Of a DNA stretch of 8,572 nt, positions 1 through 8,128 are shown in pieces. Each line of letters starts with the position of its first letter. Within the stretch, counting starts at the first letter, position 1. Source of the stretch: an uncultured Coriobacteriales bacterium (GTDB taxonomy: Bacteria; Actinomycetota; Coriobacteriia; Coriobacteriales; UMGS124); NCBI GenBank assembly GCA_903789505.1, contig CAIFEU010000101.1:1-8572 (forward strand), given 5' to 3'. Position numbers and translations under genes: made by a program. The notes below the pieces were generated by a model. It had not been told where the DNA came from. It worked only from the letters and a program-made list of their open reading frames with translations, and did not search any database.

Positions 1-45
1 GGACGAGCGTGCGTGGGAAGAGCGAGGAAGGGAAGGGCGAATAGC

Positions 46-921
46 ATGCGTCTGGCGAGGAGCACATGGCCCGCGGTGCGGGAGTACTTCGAGAGCAACG
101 ACACGGTGGTCATCGCCGTCGGGTCGATAGAGGACCACGGGCGCCAGAACCCGCTGGGCACCGACGCGATGGCCCCCGACCGCCTGCTCGACCTGATCGA
201 GGAGCGCGACCCCGACGTGCTGATCGCGCCGACCCTGCCGTACGGCGCCACCGACGACCTCGTGGGCTTCCCGGGGACCGTGTCGCTGGGCGTCGACTGC
301 CTGGTCGACGTCATGACGCACATCACCGACTGCCTGCACTCCTACGGCGCGCGCAGGTTCGTCTTCCTCAACGGGCACGGCGGCAATGTGAAGCCGCTCA
401 CGACGGTCGCCATGGCGCTCAACCGCGCGGGAAACCTCGCCGCGCTGCTGAACTGGTGGCGCATCGCCCCCCAGCTCAACCCCGCGTGGGGAGGCGGTCA
501 CGGCGGCGCGATGGAGACGTCGGCGAACCTGGCGATCGACCCCGACTCGGTCGACCTGTCGCAGGTCGCTGACGAGTGCCTGCGCGACGACGTCTCGCCG
601 GAGATGCGCTCGGTGGGATGGTACAAGGTCCGCTTCGACGGCGTCGACGTCGACATGCCGCGCGACCTGGTGCGGTTCGCGAGCAACGGGTGGGTCGCCG
701 AGGGGTTCGAGGACCATCCGGCCCACTCGAGCGCGCAGCTGGGCCGAGAGATGCTACAGGGCACGGCGCAGTACGTGGTAAAGTTCATCGATGCCCTGCG
801 CCGGGCGCCGCTGCCCGAGCCGCTCGACGCCGCGCGGGAGCTGCGGGCTGCCGACGAGGACATCGCGCGCCGCGGTTCCGCCAGCGGCCTCGCGATCGAC
901 TCGGGTGCCGCGCGAGCCTGA
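46..921 (+). CDS. Creatininase-family metal-dependent amidohydrolase, copy 1
   Basis: A 291-residue cytoplasmic hydrolase (no signal peptide or membrane span) of the creatininase superfamily, whose members hydrolyse cyclic or linear amide bonds with a divalent-metal centre. The family's N-terminal metal motif is seen as GSIEDHGRQNPLGTD, giving E29, H31 and D40. The NGHGGN motif supplies H111, and GHGGAMETS holds H152 and E157 near the active site. PFGT/PGT-type segments in between (GFPGT, about 74-78) also fit. The ATG at 46 is chosen because the downstream paralogue starts with the same RSTWP block, and a purine-rich ribosome site (24-37) lies 8 bases before it; a GTG at 13 would add 11 residues with no homology. 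It is about 55% identical by eye to the next gene over the first 160 residues, but carries an extra 25-30 residue Ala/Arg-rich C-terminal tail. Superfamily is secure. The substrate (creatinine, a lactam, a formamide or a peptide) is unknown. Confidence 0.88.
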   Translation: MRLARSTWPAVREYFESNDTVVIAVGSIEDHGRQNPLGTDAMAPDRLLDLIEERDPDVLIAPTLPYGATDDLVGFPGTVSLGVDCLVDVMTHITDCLHSYGARRFVFLNGHGGNVKPLTTVAMALNRAGNLAALLNWWRIAPQLNPAWGGGHGGAMETSANLAIDPDSVDLSQVADECLRDDVSPEMRSVGWYKVRFDGVDVDMPRDLVRFASNGWVAEGFEDHPAHSSAQLGREMLQGTAQYVVKFIDALRRAPLPEPLDAARELRAADEDIARRGSASGLAIDSGAARA

Positions 922-937
922 CGCGGGCGCAGGCTCG

Positions 938-1087
938 GGACCCCGTGGGAGGGGTCCGGCAGACGCCGCGGCGTGCGGGGCGCACCGCCGTCGCGGGAAA
1001 CGAGGCGCACGCCGTCGGGGGACGGCATGCCGCACCGTCGCGCGGGGGCGCGACGGGGATGGGGAGGGCGCCGGTGGAACGCCGGCG
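938..1087. repeat. Cluster of GC-rich dyads between the hydrolase genes
   Basis: The 190-bp gap between the two hydrolase genes holds at least five perfect dyads. They are a 7-bp stem at 938-957 (GGACCCC/GGGGTCC), a 12-bp palindrome at 963-974, a 6-bp stem with a GGGG loop at 1011-1026, a 9-bp stem with a GGGG loop at 1035-1056 (CCGTCGCGC/GCGCGACGG), and a 6-bp stem at 1069-1087. None is followed by a T-run, so they are not classical intrinsic terminators. They could act as mRNA-stabilising or processing structures, attenuators, or a REP-like element. Some short dyads are expected by chance in DNA this GC-rich; the 9-bp stem is the most convincing. No ORF with a ribosome site is seen here except the start of the next gene. 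Confidence 0.5.
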
Positions 1088-1111
1088 GCCGCAAGGCGAG
1101 GAGGGGGTCGC

Positions 1112-1906
1112 ATGAGGCTCGAGCGAAGCACCTGGCCTCAGGTGGAGCGCTACTTTTCCGAGCATGACATGGTCATGATGCTGTTCGGCTCGACGGAGTG
1201 CCACGGCCGTCACAATCCGATGGGCACCGACATATTCGAGCCGCTCAAGATCTCCGAGCTGGTCGAGGCCAAGATGCCCGACGTGCTCATGACGCCGATC
1301 ATGCCGTTCGGCGCGACCAACAAGCTGGTGGGCTACCCGGGCACGCTGAGCCTGGGCGACCGGCTGCTGGGTGAGGTCGTGCGCACGCTCACCGACCAGC
1401 TCTACGAGTACGGCGCGCGTAGGTTCGTGTTCCTCAACGGGCACGGCGGAAACACCAAGGCGCTCACGGAGGTGCAGATAGGCCTCTCCGAGCGCGGCTG
1501 CGTGTGCGCGCTGCTCGACTGGTGGCGCATGATCCGCGACATCCACCCGGAGTGGGCGGGCGGCCACGGCGGGGCTCAGGAGACCTCCGCGATTCTCTAC
1601 ATCGACGAGTCGCTCGTCGACCGCGATGCGATTGCCGACGACGGCCGCATCGACGACCTCGGCCCCGAGATGCCCACGGTCGGCTTCGACACGGTCGAGT
1701 TCGAGGGCGTCAAGGTCACGGTGCCCCGGCACGTGCGCTCGTACGCCTCGAACGGCTGGATGGGGCCCGACCACCCCGAGCGCGCCACGGCGGAGTGGGG
1801 CGAGCGGATGCTCGGCGCCATGGCCGACTGGACCTGCGACTTCCTGAGGGCGTTCGAGAGAGTGCCCCTGCCCGAGCCCTTCCCCGCGCACGGCAGGATC
1901 GGGTAG
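1112..1906 (+). CDS. Creatininase-family metal-dependent amidohydrolase, copy 2
   Basis: A 264-residue soluble hydrolase, the tandem paralogue of the gene upstream and close to the usual family length. Predicted metal and active-site residues align without gaps: GSTECHGRHNPMGTD (E29, H31, D40), NGHGGN (H111) and GHGGAQETS (H152, E157). The residue between the E and H ligands is Cys30 here and Asp30 in copy 1, where many relatives have Gln. Residue 34 is His here and Gln in copy 1. Such differences beside the metal site suggest related but distinct substrates (inference). The ATG at 1112 follows a strong GAGGAGGGGG ribosome site (about 1098-1107) and matches the paralogue's start, so a longer in-frame extension beginning near 791 is rejected. 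It is probably co-transcribed with copy 1. Family assignment is firm; the reaction is not determined. Confidence 0.9.
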   Translation: MRLERSTWPQVERYFSEHDMVMMLFGSTECHGRHNPMGTDIFEPLKISELVEAKMPDVLMTPIMPFGATNKLVGYPGTLSLGDRLLGEVVRTLTDQLYEYGARRFVFLNGHGGNTKALTEVQIGLSERGCVCALLDWWRMIRDIHPEWAGGHGGAQETSAILYIDESLVDRDAIADDGRIDDLGPEMPTVGFDTVEFEGVKVTVPRHVRSYASNGWMGPDHPERATAEWGERMLGAMADWTCDFLRAFERVPLPEPFPAHGRIG

Positions 1907-1939
1907 CCCCCCAGGATTCGGGCGGCCCCCTCGGGGGGC
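1906..1939 (+). terminator. GC stem-loop after hydrolase copy 2 (possible terminator)
   Basis: GCCCCCC at 1906-1912 can pair perfectly with GGGGGGC at 1933-1939 across a 20-base loop. A shorter alternative uses GCCCC 1925-1929 with GGGGC 1935-1939. There is no downstream T-run, so it is at best a U-less terminator or a 3'-end stabilising hairpin. It starts at the last base of the stop codon. Confidence 0.35.
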
Positions 1940-2090
1940 GTCCCGTCGCCGTGCCGCCTGGCGGGCGGGGTGGGCGCAGGCGCGCGGCGGCGTTCGCCGA
2001 AGGGTGACGCCCGGGGGTCGCCTCCGCGAAGATTTCGTTTCAGCTCTGCTACATATTCGACGCTCCCGGCACGTCGCATCTGATACGATA

Positions 2091-2096
2091 TATACT
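2091..2096 (+). promoter_or_regulatory. Candidate -10 box TATACT
   Basis: TATACT matches the sigma-70/SigA -10 consensus at five of six positions and lies at the left edge of the AT-rich island. The region 17 bases upstream has no good -35 (GGCACG). If used, transcription would start near 2103 and leave a leader of about 140 bases containing the 2142-2159 dyad. Confidence 0.3.
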
Positions 2097-2133
2097 CAAG
2101 AATATGTCATGAAATCTTCTATTTAGTGATGTA

Positions 2134-2161
2134 CTGAACAATATATTCAATAGAATATAAA
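2134..2161 (+). promoter_or_regulatory. Candidate promoter CTGAAC - 16 bp - TATAAA
   Basis: CTGAAC at 2134-2139 (three of six -35 matches) lies 16 bases before TATAAA at 2156-2161. An overlapping TAGAAT at 2151-2156 is an alternative -10. The boxes overlap the inverted repeat at 2142-2159, so a protein bound there could block RNA polymerase. The start would fall near 2168, about 77 bases before the binding-protein ATG. Confidence 0.35.
2142..2159. promoter_or_regulatory. Operator-like inverted repeat TATATTC-AATA-GAATATA
   Basis: A perfect 7-bp dyad with a 4-base spacer (18 bp in total) overlaps the candidate -10 boxes. This size and symmetry suit a dimeric helix-turn-helix repressor. Related half-sites occur at 2052-2058 (CATATTC), 2100-2106 (GAATATG) and 2182-2186 (GAATA). 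Chance occurrence is more likely in AT-rich DNA, hence the moderate confidence. Confidence 0.4.
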
Positions 2162-2244
2162 TAAGTATTGGTTATATCACAGAATAGACAGATGACATGA
2201 CAGAACGCAAAGAGCGGATGCGATAAGAGAAAGAGGGGCCTTGC

Positions 2245-3807
2245 ATGAGTCAGTCAATCCTTGATCGTCGTTCGTTCCTCAAGACCGCCGCCGCGCTGGG
2301 AATCGGGGGAGCGCTCGCCTCGGTCGTCACCCCGGGCACCCCGTTCGCCCTCGCCGACGACGGGGGCGTCAACATCGTGATTGGGCGCCCGGTCGATTCC
2401 GACAACCTCGACCCCGTCACCTGCATCGGCAACGTCAACATCTTCGTCTTCAACCTCATCCTGCAGGGGCTGGTCAAGACCAGCGACGACGGCTCCGACA
2501 TCGAGCCCGACCTTGCCGACAGCTGGGACGTCTCCGACGACGGCAAGACCTACACCTTCCACGTCAAGAGCGGCCTGAAGTTCTCCGACGGCTCCGACGT
2601 CACCGCCGAGGACTGGCAGTGGACCTTTGACCGCGCGATGCAGTACACCGACGGCAACTGGTACTCGACCGTCGAGAACATCGACAAGGTCGAGGTCCCC
2701 GACGACGCCACCGTCGTCGTCACGCTCAAGGAGGCGGCGGCTTCCACGCTGGCGAACCTGTCGATCTTCATGCTGGGCGTCCAGTCCAAGAGCTACTACG
2801 ACAAGGTCGGCTCCGACGAGTACATGAACGGCCCCATCGGCACCGGCCCGTTCAAGGTCAAGAGCTGGGAGAAGGGCGTCAGCCTCACGCTGGAGAAGAA
2901 CACCAACTACCGCACGCAGGGCAAGCCGCTGGCCGACACGATCGAGTTCCGCGTCGTCGCCGACGACGACTCGCGCACGCTGCAGCTGCAGTCCGGCGAC
3001 CTCGACGTGGCGACCGACGTGCCGTTCGTGACGATGCAGCAGCTCGAGTCCGACGCGAACTGCCAGGCGCACCCCGACCCCTCCACGATGGTGTACTGGG
3101 TCGGCCTCAACACCACCAACGAGCACCTGAGCGACCCCAACGTGCGCAAGGCGCTCTACCTCGCGACCGACGCCCAGCAGATCTGCGACTCGGTCACCTA
3201 CGGCTACGGTACGGCGGTCGGCTCGATCATGGCGCCCACGAGCCAGTACTGCGACAAGGACATCCCCGCGCCGGCGGCCGACCTCGACCAGGCCAAGCAG
3301 CTGCTGTCCGACGCCGGTCTGGGCGGCGGGTTCGACCTCACGCTGCTGCTGCGCTCGGGCAACGCCCAGTACGAGGAGGTCGCCATGCTCCTGCAGGCCC
3401 AGTGGGCGCAGGTGGGCGTGAACCTCAACATCGACCAGCGCGAGTCCACCGCCTACAGCGACGCGCGCAAGAAGGGCGAGCTGGACGTCATCATCAACGG
3501 GTGGTCCGACGACATCCAGGACCCGACCCAGCTCATGCAGTTCGTGTTCGACTACAGCGTGACCTCGGGCTACTACTCGTTCTATGAGCAGCCTGACGAC
3601 ATGCAGAAGCTCAACTCCCAGGCAACCATCGAGACGGACGTCGAGAAGCGCAAGGACCTGTACCGCCAGATCCAGGAGGGGCTGCGCGACGAGTACATCT
3701 TCATCCCGCTGTACACGACGCCGTGGCAGAACGCGATTCGCCGCAACGTCAGCGGGTTCGTCCAGACGCCCCTGGGCAACTACCGCTTTGAGGACCTGAC
3801 CAAGTAG
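2245..3807 (+). CDS. Tat-exported family 5 extracellular solute-binding protein (peptide-type ABC importer)
   Basis: A 520-residue substrate-capture protein of the Dpp/Opp/Nik cluster (SBP_bac_5); length is typical. Residues 1-37 form a twin-arginine signal: D-R-R-S-F-L-K at 7-13, an Ala/Gly/Leu-rich core, and an A-L-A site after which cleavage is expected (before D38). The protein should therefore be exported folded by the Tat pathway. The family signature lies at about 86-124 (IEPDLADSWDVSDDGKTYTF, then LKFSDG and TAEDW). There is no lipobox cysteine: the first Cys is residue 60, within the mature domain. This is unusual for a binding protein if the host has a single membrane. The ATG at 2245 has an AGAGGGG site 6 bases upstream. 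It heads the importer operon, directly behind the AT-rich promoter and before a strong hairpin that could raise its level over the permeases. Ligand class is peptide-like by family; the actual ligand is unknown. Confidence 0.93.
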   Translation: MSQSILDRRSFLKTAAALGIGGALASVVTPGTPFALADDGGVNIVIGRPVDSDNLDPVTCIGNVNIFVFNLILQGLVKTSDDGSDIEPDLADSWDVSDDGKTYTFHVKSGLKFSDGSDVTAEDWQWTFDRAMQYTDGNWYSTVENIDKVEVPDDATVVVTLKEAAASTLANLSIFMLGVQSKSYYDKVGSDEYMNGPIGTGPFKVKSWEKGVSLTLEKNTNYRTQGKPLADTIEFRVVADDDSRTLQLQSGDLDVATDVPFVTMQQLESDANCQAHPDPSTMVYWVGLNTTNEHLSDPNVRKALYLATDAQQICDSVTYGYGTAVGSIMAPTSQYCDKDIPAPAADLDQAKQLLSDAGLGGGFDLTLLLRSGNAQYEEVAMLLQAQWAQVGVNLNIDQRESTAYSDARKKGELDVIINGWSDDIQDPTQLMQFVFDYSVTSGYYSFYEQPDDMQKLNSQATIETDVEKRKDLYRQIQEGLRDEYIFIPLYTTPWQNAIRRNVSGFVQTPLGNYRFEDLTK

Positions 3808-3816
3808 GAAGCGCGA

Positions 3817-3863
3817 GAGGGGGCGGGGCGAGCGGGCGACGTGCTCGCGCGCCCCGCCCCTTT
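3817..3863 (+). terminator. Strong GC hairpin after the binding-protein gene (partial terminator or stabiliser)
   Basis: GGGGCGGGGCG (3820-3830) pairs perfectly over 11 bp with CGCCCCGCCCC (3850-3860), with a 19-base loop and a short TTT at 3861-3863. It lies ten bases after the binding-protein stop codon and about 100 bases before the permease start. Hairpins in this position are known in many binding-protein-dependent operons, where they let some transcripts end or protect the upstream mRNA, so that binding protein exceeds permease. The rest of 3864-3966 shows no gene, only the permease ribosome site. Confidence 0.65.
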
Positions 3864-3966
3864 GCGTCGGTGTCGGCGCGCGGGGCGGCGACGCCCGGTG
3901 GCTCGTCGTCCCACATGCCGACAGGCGGACGCGGCGCGAGGGAGAAGGGGAGGGGGTGGTCGAGGC

Positions 3967-4920
3967 GTGGAGACGTTCAAGTACATCGTGAAGCGCGTAC
4001 TGCAGATGATTCCGGTGCTGTTCATCGCAATCGTGCTCATCTTCCTGCTCATGCGCCTCCTGCCGGGCGACGCCGCCCTGGCGACGCTCGGGGACAAGGT
4101 CGACCCGAAGGTGTACGAGTCGCTCAAGGAGCAGATGGGCCTCAACCAGACGCTGTTCACGCAGTTTGGCATCTACTTCACCAACCTGCTGCACGGCGAC
4201 CTGGGCACCTCGACGATCTACAAGGTGCCGGTGAACCAGATCATCTGGTCGCGGATGGGCGTGACGCTGATGCTCGCGCTGGTCGCGACGCTCATGACCA
4301 TCGTGATCGCGCTGCCGCTGGGCTACCTCGCCGGCGTCAAGAGCGGCAAGCTGCCCGACGCGCTCGTGCGGCTGTTCGCCCTGTTCGGGCTGTCGGCGCC
4401 GTCGTTCTGGGTGGGCCTGGTGCTGCTGATCGTCTTCGGCGTGCGGCTGGGTTGGTTCCCGACGTCGGGCTGGGGCGACACCTGGCCGCAGCACCTGCAG
4501 TCGCTCGTGCTGCCCGGCTTCACGCTCGCCCTGTCCTCGATTGCGGTCATCATCCGCAACGTCCGCAGCAACGTCATCGACGTCAAGTCCTCCGACTACG
4601 TCGAGTTCGGGAAGTCGAAGGGCCTCTCCAACTGGGCGGTGAGCACGGGCTACGTCCTGCGCAACGCCCTGATTCCCACGGCCACCCTGCTCTCGATGCG
4701 CATCATCGGCATGCTCTCGGGCGCGGTGGTGATCGAGAACATCTTCACGCTGCACGGCATCGGCGCGCTGCTGGTCCAGGCGGTCACCGGCCGCGACTAC
4801 GCGGTTGTGCAGGCGTGCGTGATCATCTTCGTCGTCATCACGCTCGTCGTGAACCTGATCACCGACATCCTGTACTCGGTGCTGGACCACCGCGTGCAGC
4901 TGGGAGGTGACAAGGCATGA
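3967..4920 (+). CDS. dppB: ABC importer permease, DppB/OppB type
   Basis: A 317-residue integral membrane subunit of the peptide-type importer. The first transmembrane helix lies near residues 10-30 (IPVLFIAIVLIFLLMRLLPGD), followed by the usual external loop and further helices. The cytoplasmic EAA-type coupling loop is seen as D210-Y-V-E-F-G-K-S-K-G-L ending in R232-N-A-L-I-P; it docks onto the ATPases. SAPSFWVGL and GWFPTSG are typical of DppB/OppB. No ATG fits the start, so GTG at 3967 is chosen: it begins just before the conserved FKYIVKRVLQ helix and has a GGGGAGGGGG site (3947-3956) 10 bases upstream. An in-frame extension back to 3841 is Arg/Gly-rich shadow sequence. The stop overlaps the next start by four bases (ATGA). 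The Dpp/Opp/Nik distinction cannot be made from the sequence, so the symbol denotes the orthologous position only. Confidence 0.92.
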   Translation: METFKYIVKRVLQMIPVLFIAIVLIFLLMRLLPGDAALATLGDKVDPKVYESLKEQMGLNQTLFTQFGIYFTNLLHGDLGTSTIYKVPVNQIIWSRMGVTLMLALVATLMTIVIALPLGYLAGVKSGKLPDALVRLFALFGLSAPSFWVGLVLLIVFGVRLGWFPTSGWGDTWPQHLQSLVLPGFTLALSSIAVIIRNVRSNVIDVKSSDYVEFGKSKGLSNWAVSTGYVLRNALIPTATLLSMRIIGMLSGAVVIENIFTLHGIGALLVQAVTGRDYAVVQACVIIFVVITLVVNLITDILYSVLDHRVQLGGDKA

Positions 4921-5915
4921 GCCGCGTTCGAAGGCAGCTTATGGACGAGGCGCGCCAGCGCGAGGAGCAGGCGCAGGCGGCCTCCCGGGGCAGCGGTGCC
5001 ACGCCGGGCGCTGCGACACCGGCGGGCATGGGCGGCGACGCCGCGGCCGAGATTGCGGCGGAGGAGGGCACCGAGGCGGCCATGGTCGGGCGCCGCAGGC
5101 GCGCACCGCGCTGGCTGCGCAACCCCAGCTTCGTGATCGGCGCCGTCATCGTGCTGGTCGCCTGCGTCGCCGCGGCGTTCCCGCAGCTCTTCACCGGCTA
5201 CGACCCCAACGCGATCGACGTCACGGCGAAGTTTCTGCCCCCCAGCGCGCAGCACTGGTTCGGCACCGACAAGTACGGCTTCGACATCTACGCGCGCGTG
5301 GTGTACGCGACGCGGCTCGACCTGCTGATCGGCGTCGGCTCGGTGGCCCTGCCGTTCGTGGTGGGCTCGCTGCTCGGCCTGGTCGCGGGCTACTACGGCG
5401 GCAAGTTCGACACCGTCGTGATGCGCATCCTGGACATCTTCATGGCCTTCCCGTTCATGGTCCTGGCCATCGCGATCACCGCCGTGCTCGGCAAGGGCAT
5501 CTTCAACCTGCTGATCGCCATGTGGGTCGTGAGCTGGCCGCCCTACACGCGCCTCGTGCGCTCGGAGGTGCTCATCGCCAAGAACTCCGAGTACGTGCAG
5601 GCGGCCAAGACGCTGGGCTACAGCGACGCGCGGATCATGTTCCGCCACATCCTGCCCAACGTCATCTCGAGTTCGGTGGTCTACGCGGCGTCCGACATCG
5701 TCATGTGCATCATGACCGCGGCGACCCTGTCGTTCCTGGGGCTGGGCGTGCCGGTGGGCACCGCCGAGTGGGGCTCGATCATCAGCGACGGGAAGTCGTT
5801 CATCCAGACGTACTGGTGGATCTCGACGATGCCGGGCCTGGTCATGCTCGTCGTCGGCCTGGGCTTCTCGCTGCTGGTCGACGGCCTCAACGACCTGCTG
5901 CGGACGAAGCGATAG
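4917..5915 (+). CDS. dppC: ABC importer permease, DppC/OppC type, with long N-terminal extension
   Basis: The second permease half, 332 residues, pairs with the upstream permease to form the channel. The OppC-type N-terminal segment (W66-L-R-N, then a helix at about 71-88) leads to the loop HWFGTDKYGFDIYARV (113-128). Further helices follow, with the EAA coupling loop at S224-E-Y-V-Q-A-A-K-T-L-G through R243-H-I-L-P-N. Before the first helix are about 64 extra cytoplasmic residues rich in Ala, Glu, Gly and Arg, which family members of about 280-300 residues lack. The ATG at 4917 overlaps the previous stop as ATGA, with GGGAGG at 4902-4907, so translational coupling supports this start. An internal in-frame ATG at 5082 (M56), with GAGG five bases before it, would give a conventional 277-residue permease and is a real alternative. 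Confidence 0.92.
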   Translation: MSRVRRQLMDEARQREEQAQAASRGSGATPGAATPAGMGGDAAAEIAAEEGTEAAMVGRRRRAPRWLRNPSFVIGAVIVLVACVAAAFPQLFTGYDPNAIDVTAKFLPPSAQHWFGTDKYGFDIYARVVYATRLDLLIGVGSVALPFVVGSLLGLVAGYYGGKFDTVVMRILDIFMAFPFMVLAIAITAVLGKGIFNLLIAMWVVSWPPYTRLVRSEVLIAKNSEYVQAAKTLGYSDARIMFRHILPNVISSSVVYAASDIVMCIMTAATLSFLGLGVPVGTAEWGSIISDGKSFIQTYWWISTMPGLVMLVVGLGFSLLVDGLNDLLRTKR

Positions 5916-5928
5916 GGGGGTGGCGATC

Positions 5929-7055
<1,127 letters not shown>

Positions 7056-7056
<1 letters not shown>

Positions 7057-8117
7057 TGGCAGGGGAGACGACGGTCGCGGCGGAGCGGGAGCGCGAGGGC
7101 GCCGCCGGCGCGACGCGCGGGGGCGAGGGCGACGTGCTGCTGGAGGTCGACGGCGTCTCGAAGAGCTTCCCGATCAAGCGGAGCTTCTCGGAGGCGGTCA
7201 GGCGCCGCCCCAAGCGCAGCGTGAGCGCCGTGGCGGACGTGTCGTTCAGCCTGAGGGCGGGCGAGACGCTGGGGCTGGTGGGCGAGAGCGGCTGCGGCAA
7301 GTCGACGCTGGCGCGCACGGTCATCAACCTGTACCGTCCCACCTCGGGGTCGATCACCTTCGACGGGCGGCGGACGAGCGACCTGTCGAAGGCCGAGGCA
7401 CGGGCGCGATGCCGCGACATCCAGATGATCTTCCAGGACCCCTACTCGTCGCTCAACCCGCGCATGACGGTCCGCTCGACCCTGCGTGAGGCGCTGCTGC
7501 ACCACCACATGTGCGCGCGGGGCGAGGTCGACGGGCGCGTCGACGAGCTGATGCGCACCGTGGGGCTCTCGCCCACTATGGCCGACCGCCTGCCCAGCGC
7601 GTTCTCCGGTGGCCAGCGCCAGCGGATCGGCATCGCCCGCGCCCTGGCCGTCAAGCCGCGCCTGATCATCGCCGACGAGCCCGTCTCGGCGCTCGACGTC
7701 TCGATCCAGGCGCAGATCATCAACCTCCTGATCGACCTCAAGGAGGGGCTCGGGCTGGCGATGCTGTTCATCTCGCACGACCTGCGCGTCGTGCGGTACG
7801 TGTCGGACCGGGTCGCCGTGATGTACCTGGGGTCGCTCGTGGAGCTGTCGCCCACCGACGCCCTGTACGACGAGCCGCTGCACCCCTACACCGACGTGCT
7901 TCTGAAGGCCGCCCCCTCGATGGACGAGCAGGCGCGGCTCTCCACGGACGCCGCGGTGCTGGGCGAGCTGCCCAGCCCCATCAACGTGCCGAGCGGCTGC
8001 CGCTTCCACCCGCGCTGCCCCTTCGCCGACGAGCTCTGCTCGCGCGAGTGCCCGAGGCTGCGCGAGGTCGCGCCCGGCCGCATGGTGGCCTGCCACCACC
8101 CGCTCGCCCGGGCGTGA
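7056..8117 (+). CDS. dppF: ABC importer ATPase, DppF/OppF type
   Basis: The partner ATPase, 353 residues, and last gene of the importer operon. Walker A GESGCGKST is at 76-84, Q127 in IFQDP, signature FSGGQ at 183-187, Walker B ADEP with D207 and E208, and switch His241 in ISHD; all are intact. The segment V-R-R-R-P-K-R (48-54) between the first strands is the usual OppF-type insertion region. The C-terminal transporter domain has HPYTDVL (276-282) and cysteines C315, C321, C328, C332 and C346. The ATG at 7056 shares its A with the previous TGA (TGATG), with AGGGAGG (7043-7049) six bases upstream; a GTG at 7053 would be only three bases from that site. The first 26 residues are a charged tail before the ATPase fold. 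It probably forms a heterodimer with the preceding ATPase. Confidence 0.94.
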
Positions 8118-8128
8118 TGCGCCGCGCC

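Larger units (their letters stand above)
1940..2244 (+). promoter_or_regulatory. Regulatory region with AT-rich island upstream of the importer operon
   Basis: This gene-free stretch is very GC-rich up to about 2030, including a 6-bp stem at 2003-2022 (GGTGAC/GTCGCC with one G-T pair). It then drops sharply: 31 of 120 bases are G or C in 2081-2200, about 26%, against roughly 70% in the flanking genes. No ORF of useful length with a ribosome site is present; the longest ATG frames are 3-9 codons. The island ends in an AGAGGGG ribosome site (2232-2238), six bases before the ATG at 2245. Easily melted DNA before the highly expressed binding-protein gene is the expected place for the operon promoter and for regulator binding. 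The recurring AGAATA/TATTC motif and the 2142-2159 dyad support operator function. Which regulator acts here is not visible; no regulator gene lies in the window. Confidence 0.75.

Noticed and set aside
791..1111. N-terminal extension of hydrolase copy 2 back into copy 1
   Set aside because: The added segment is Arg/Gly/Ala-rich noise overlapping the end of copy 1. Homology and a strong ribosome site place the start at 1112.
785..1891. A 368-codon minus-strand frame opposite hydrolase copy 2
   Set aside because: It is rich in His, Arg, Ala and Val, shows no domain, and lies antisense to a gene with intact catalytic motifs; a shadow frame.
2109..2126. Five-codon ORF within the AT-rich island
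   Set aside because: It is too short, has no ribosome site, and is expected by chance in AT-rich DNA.
2197..2226. Nine-codon ORF (M-T-E-R-K-E-R-M-R) just before the binding-protein gene
   Set aside because: It reads like the start of a protein but has no ribosome site and stops at once, so there is no support for a leader peptide.
2045..2244. Riboswitch or horizontally acquired gene remnant in the AT-rich stretch
   Set aside because: No conserved aptamer-like arrangement of helices and no degraded coding frame is visible. A promoter and operator region explains it more simply.
2254..4890. An 878-codon open frame on the minus strand across the binding-protein and first permease genes
   Set aside because: It is antisense to two well-supported genes, is dominated by Val, Asp, Arg, Gln and Glu as expected from the complement of GC-rich codons, has no recognisable motif, and runs across the intergenic hairpin and the end of the AT-rich boundary only by lack of stops in GC-rich DNA.
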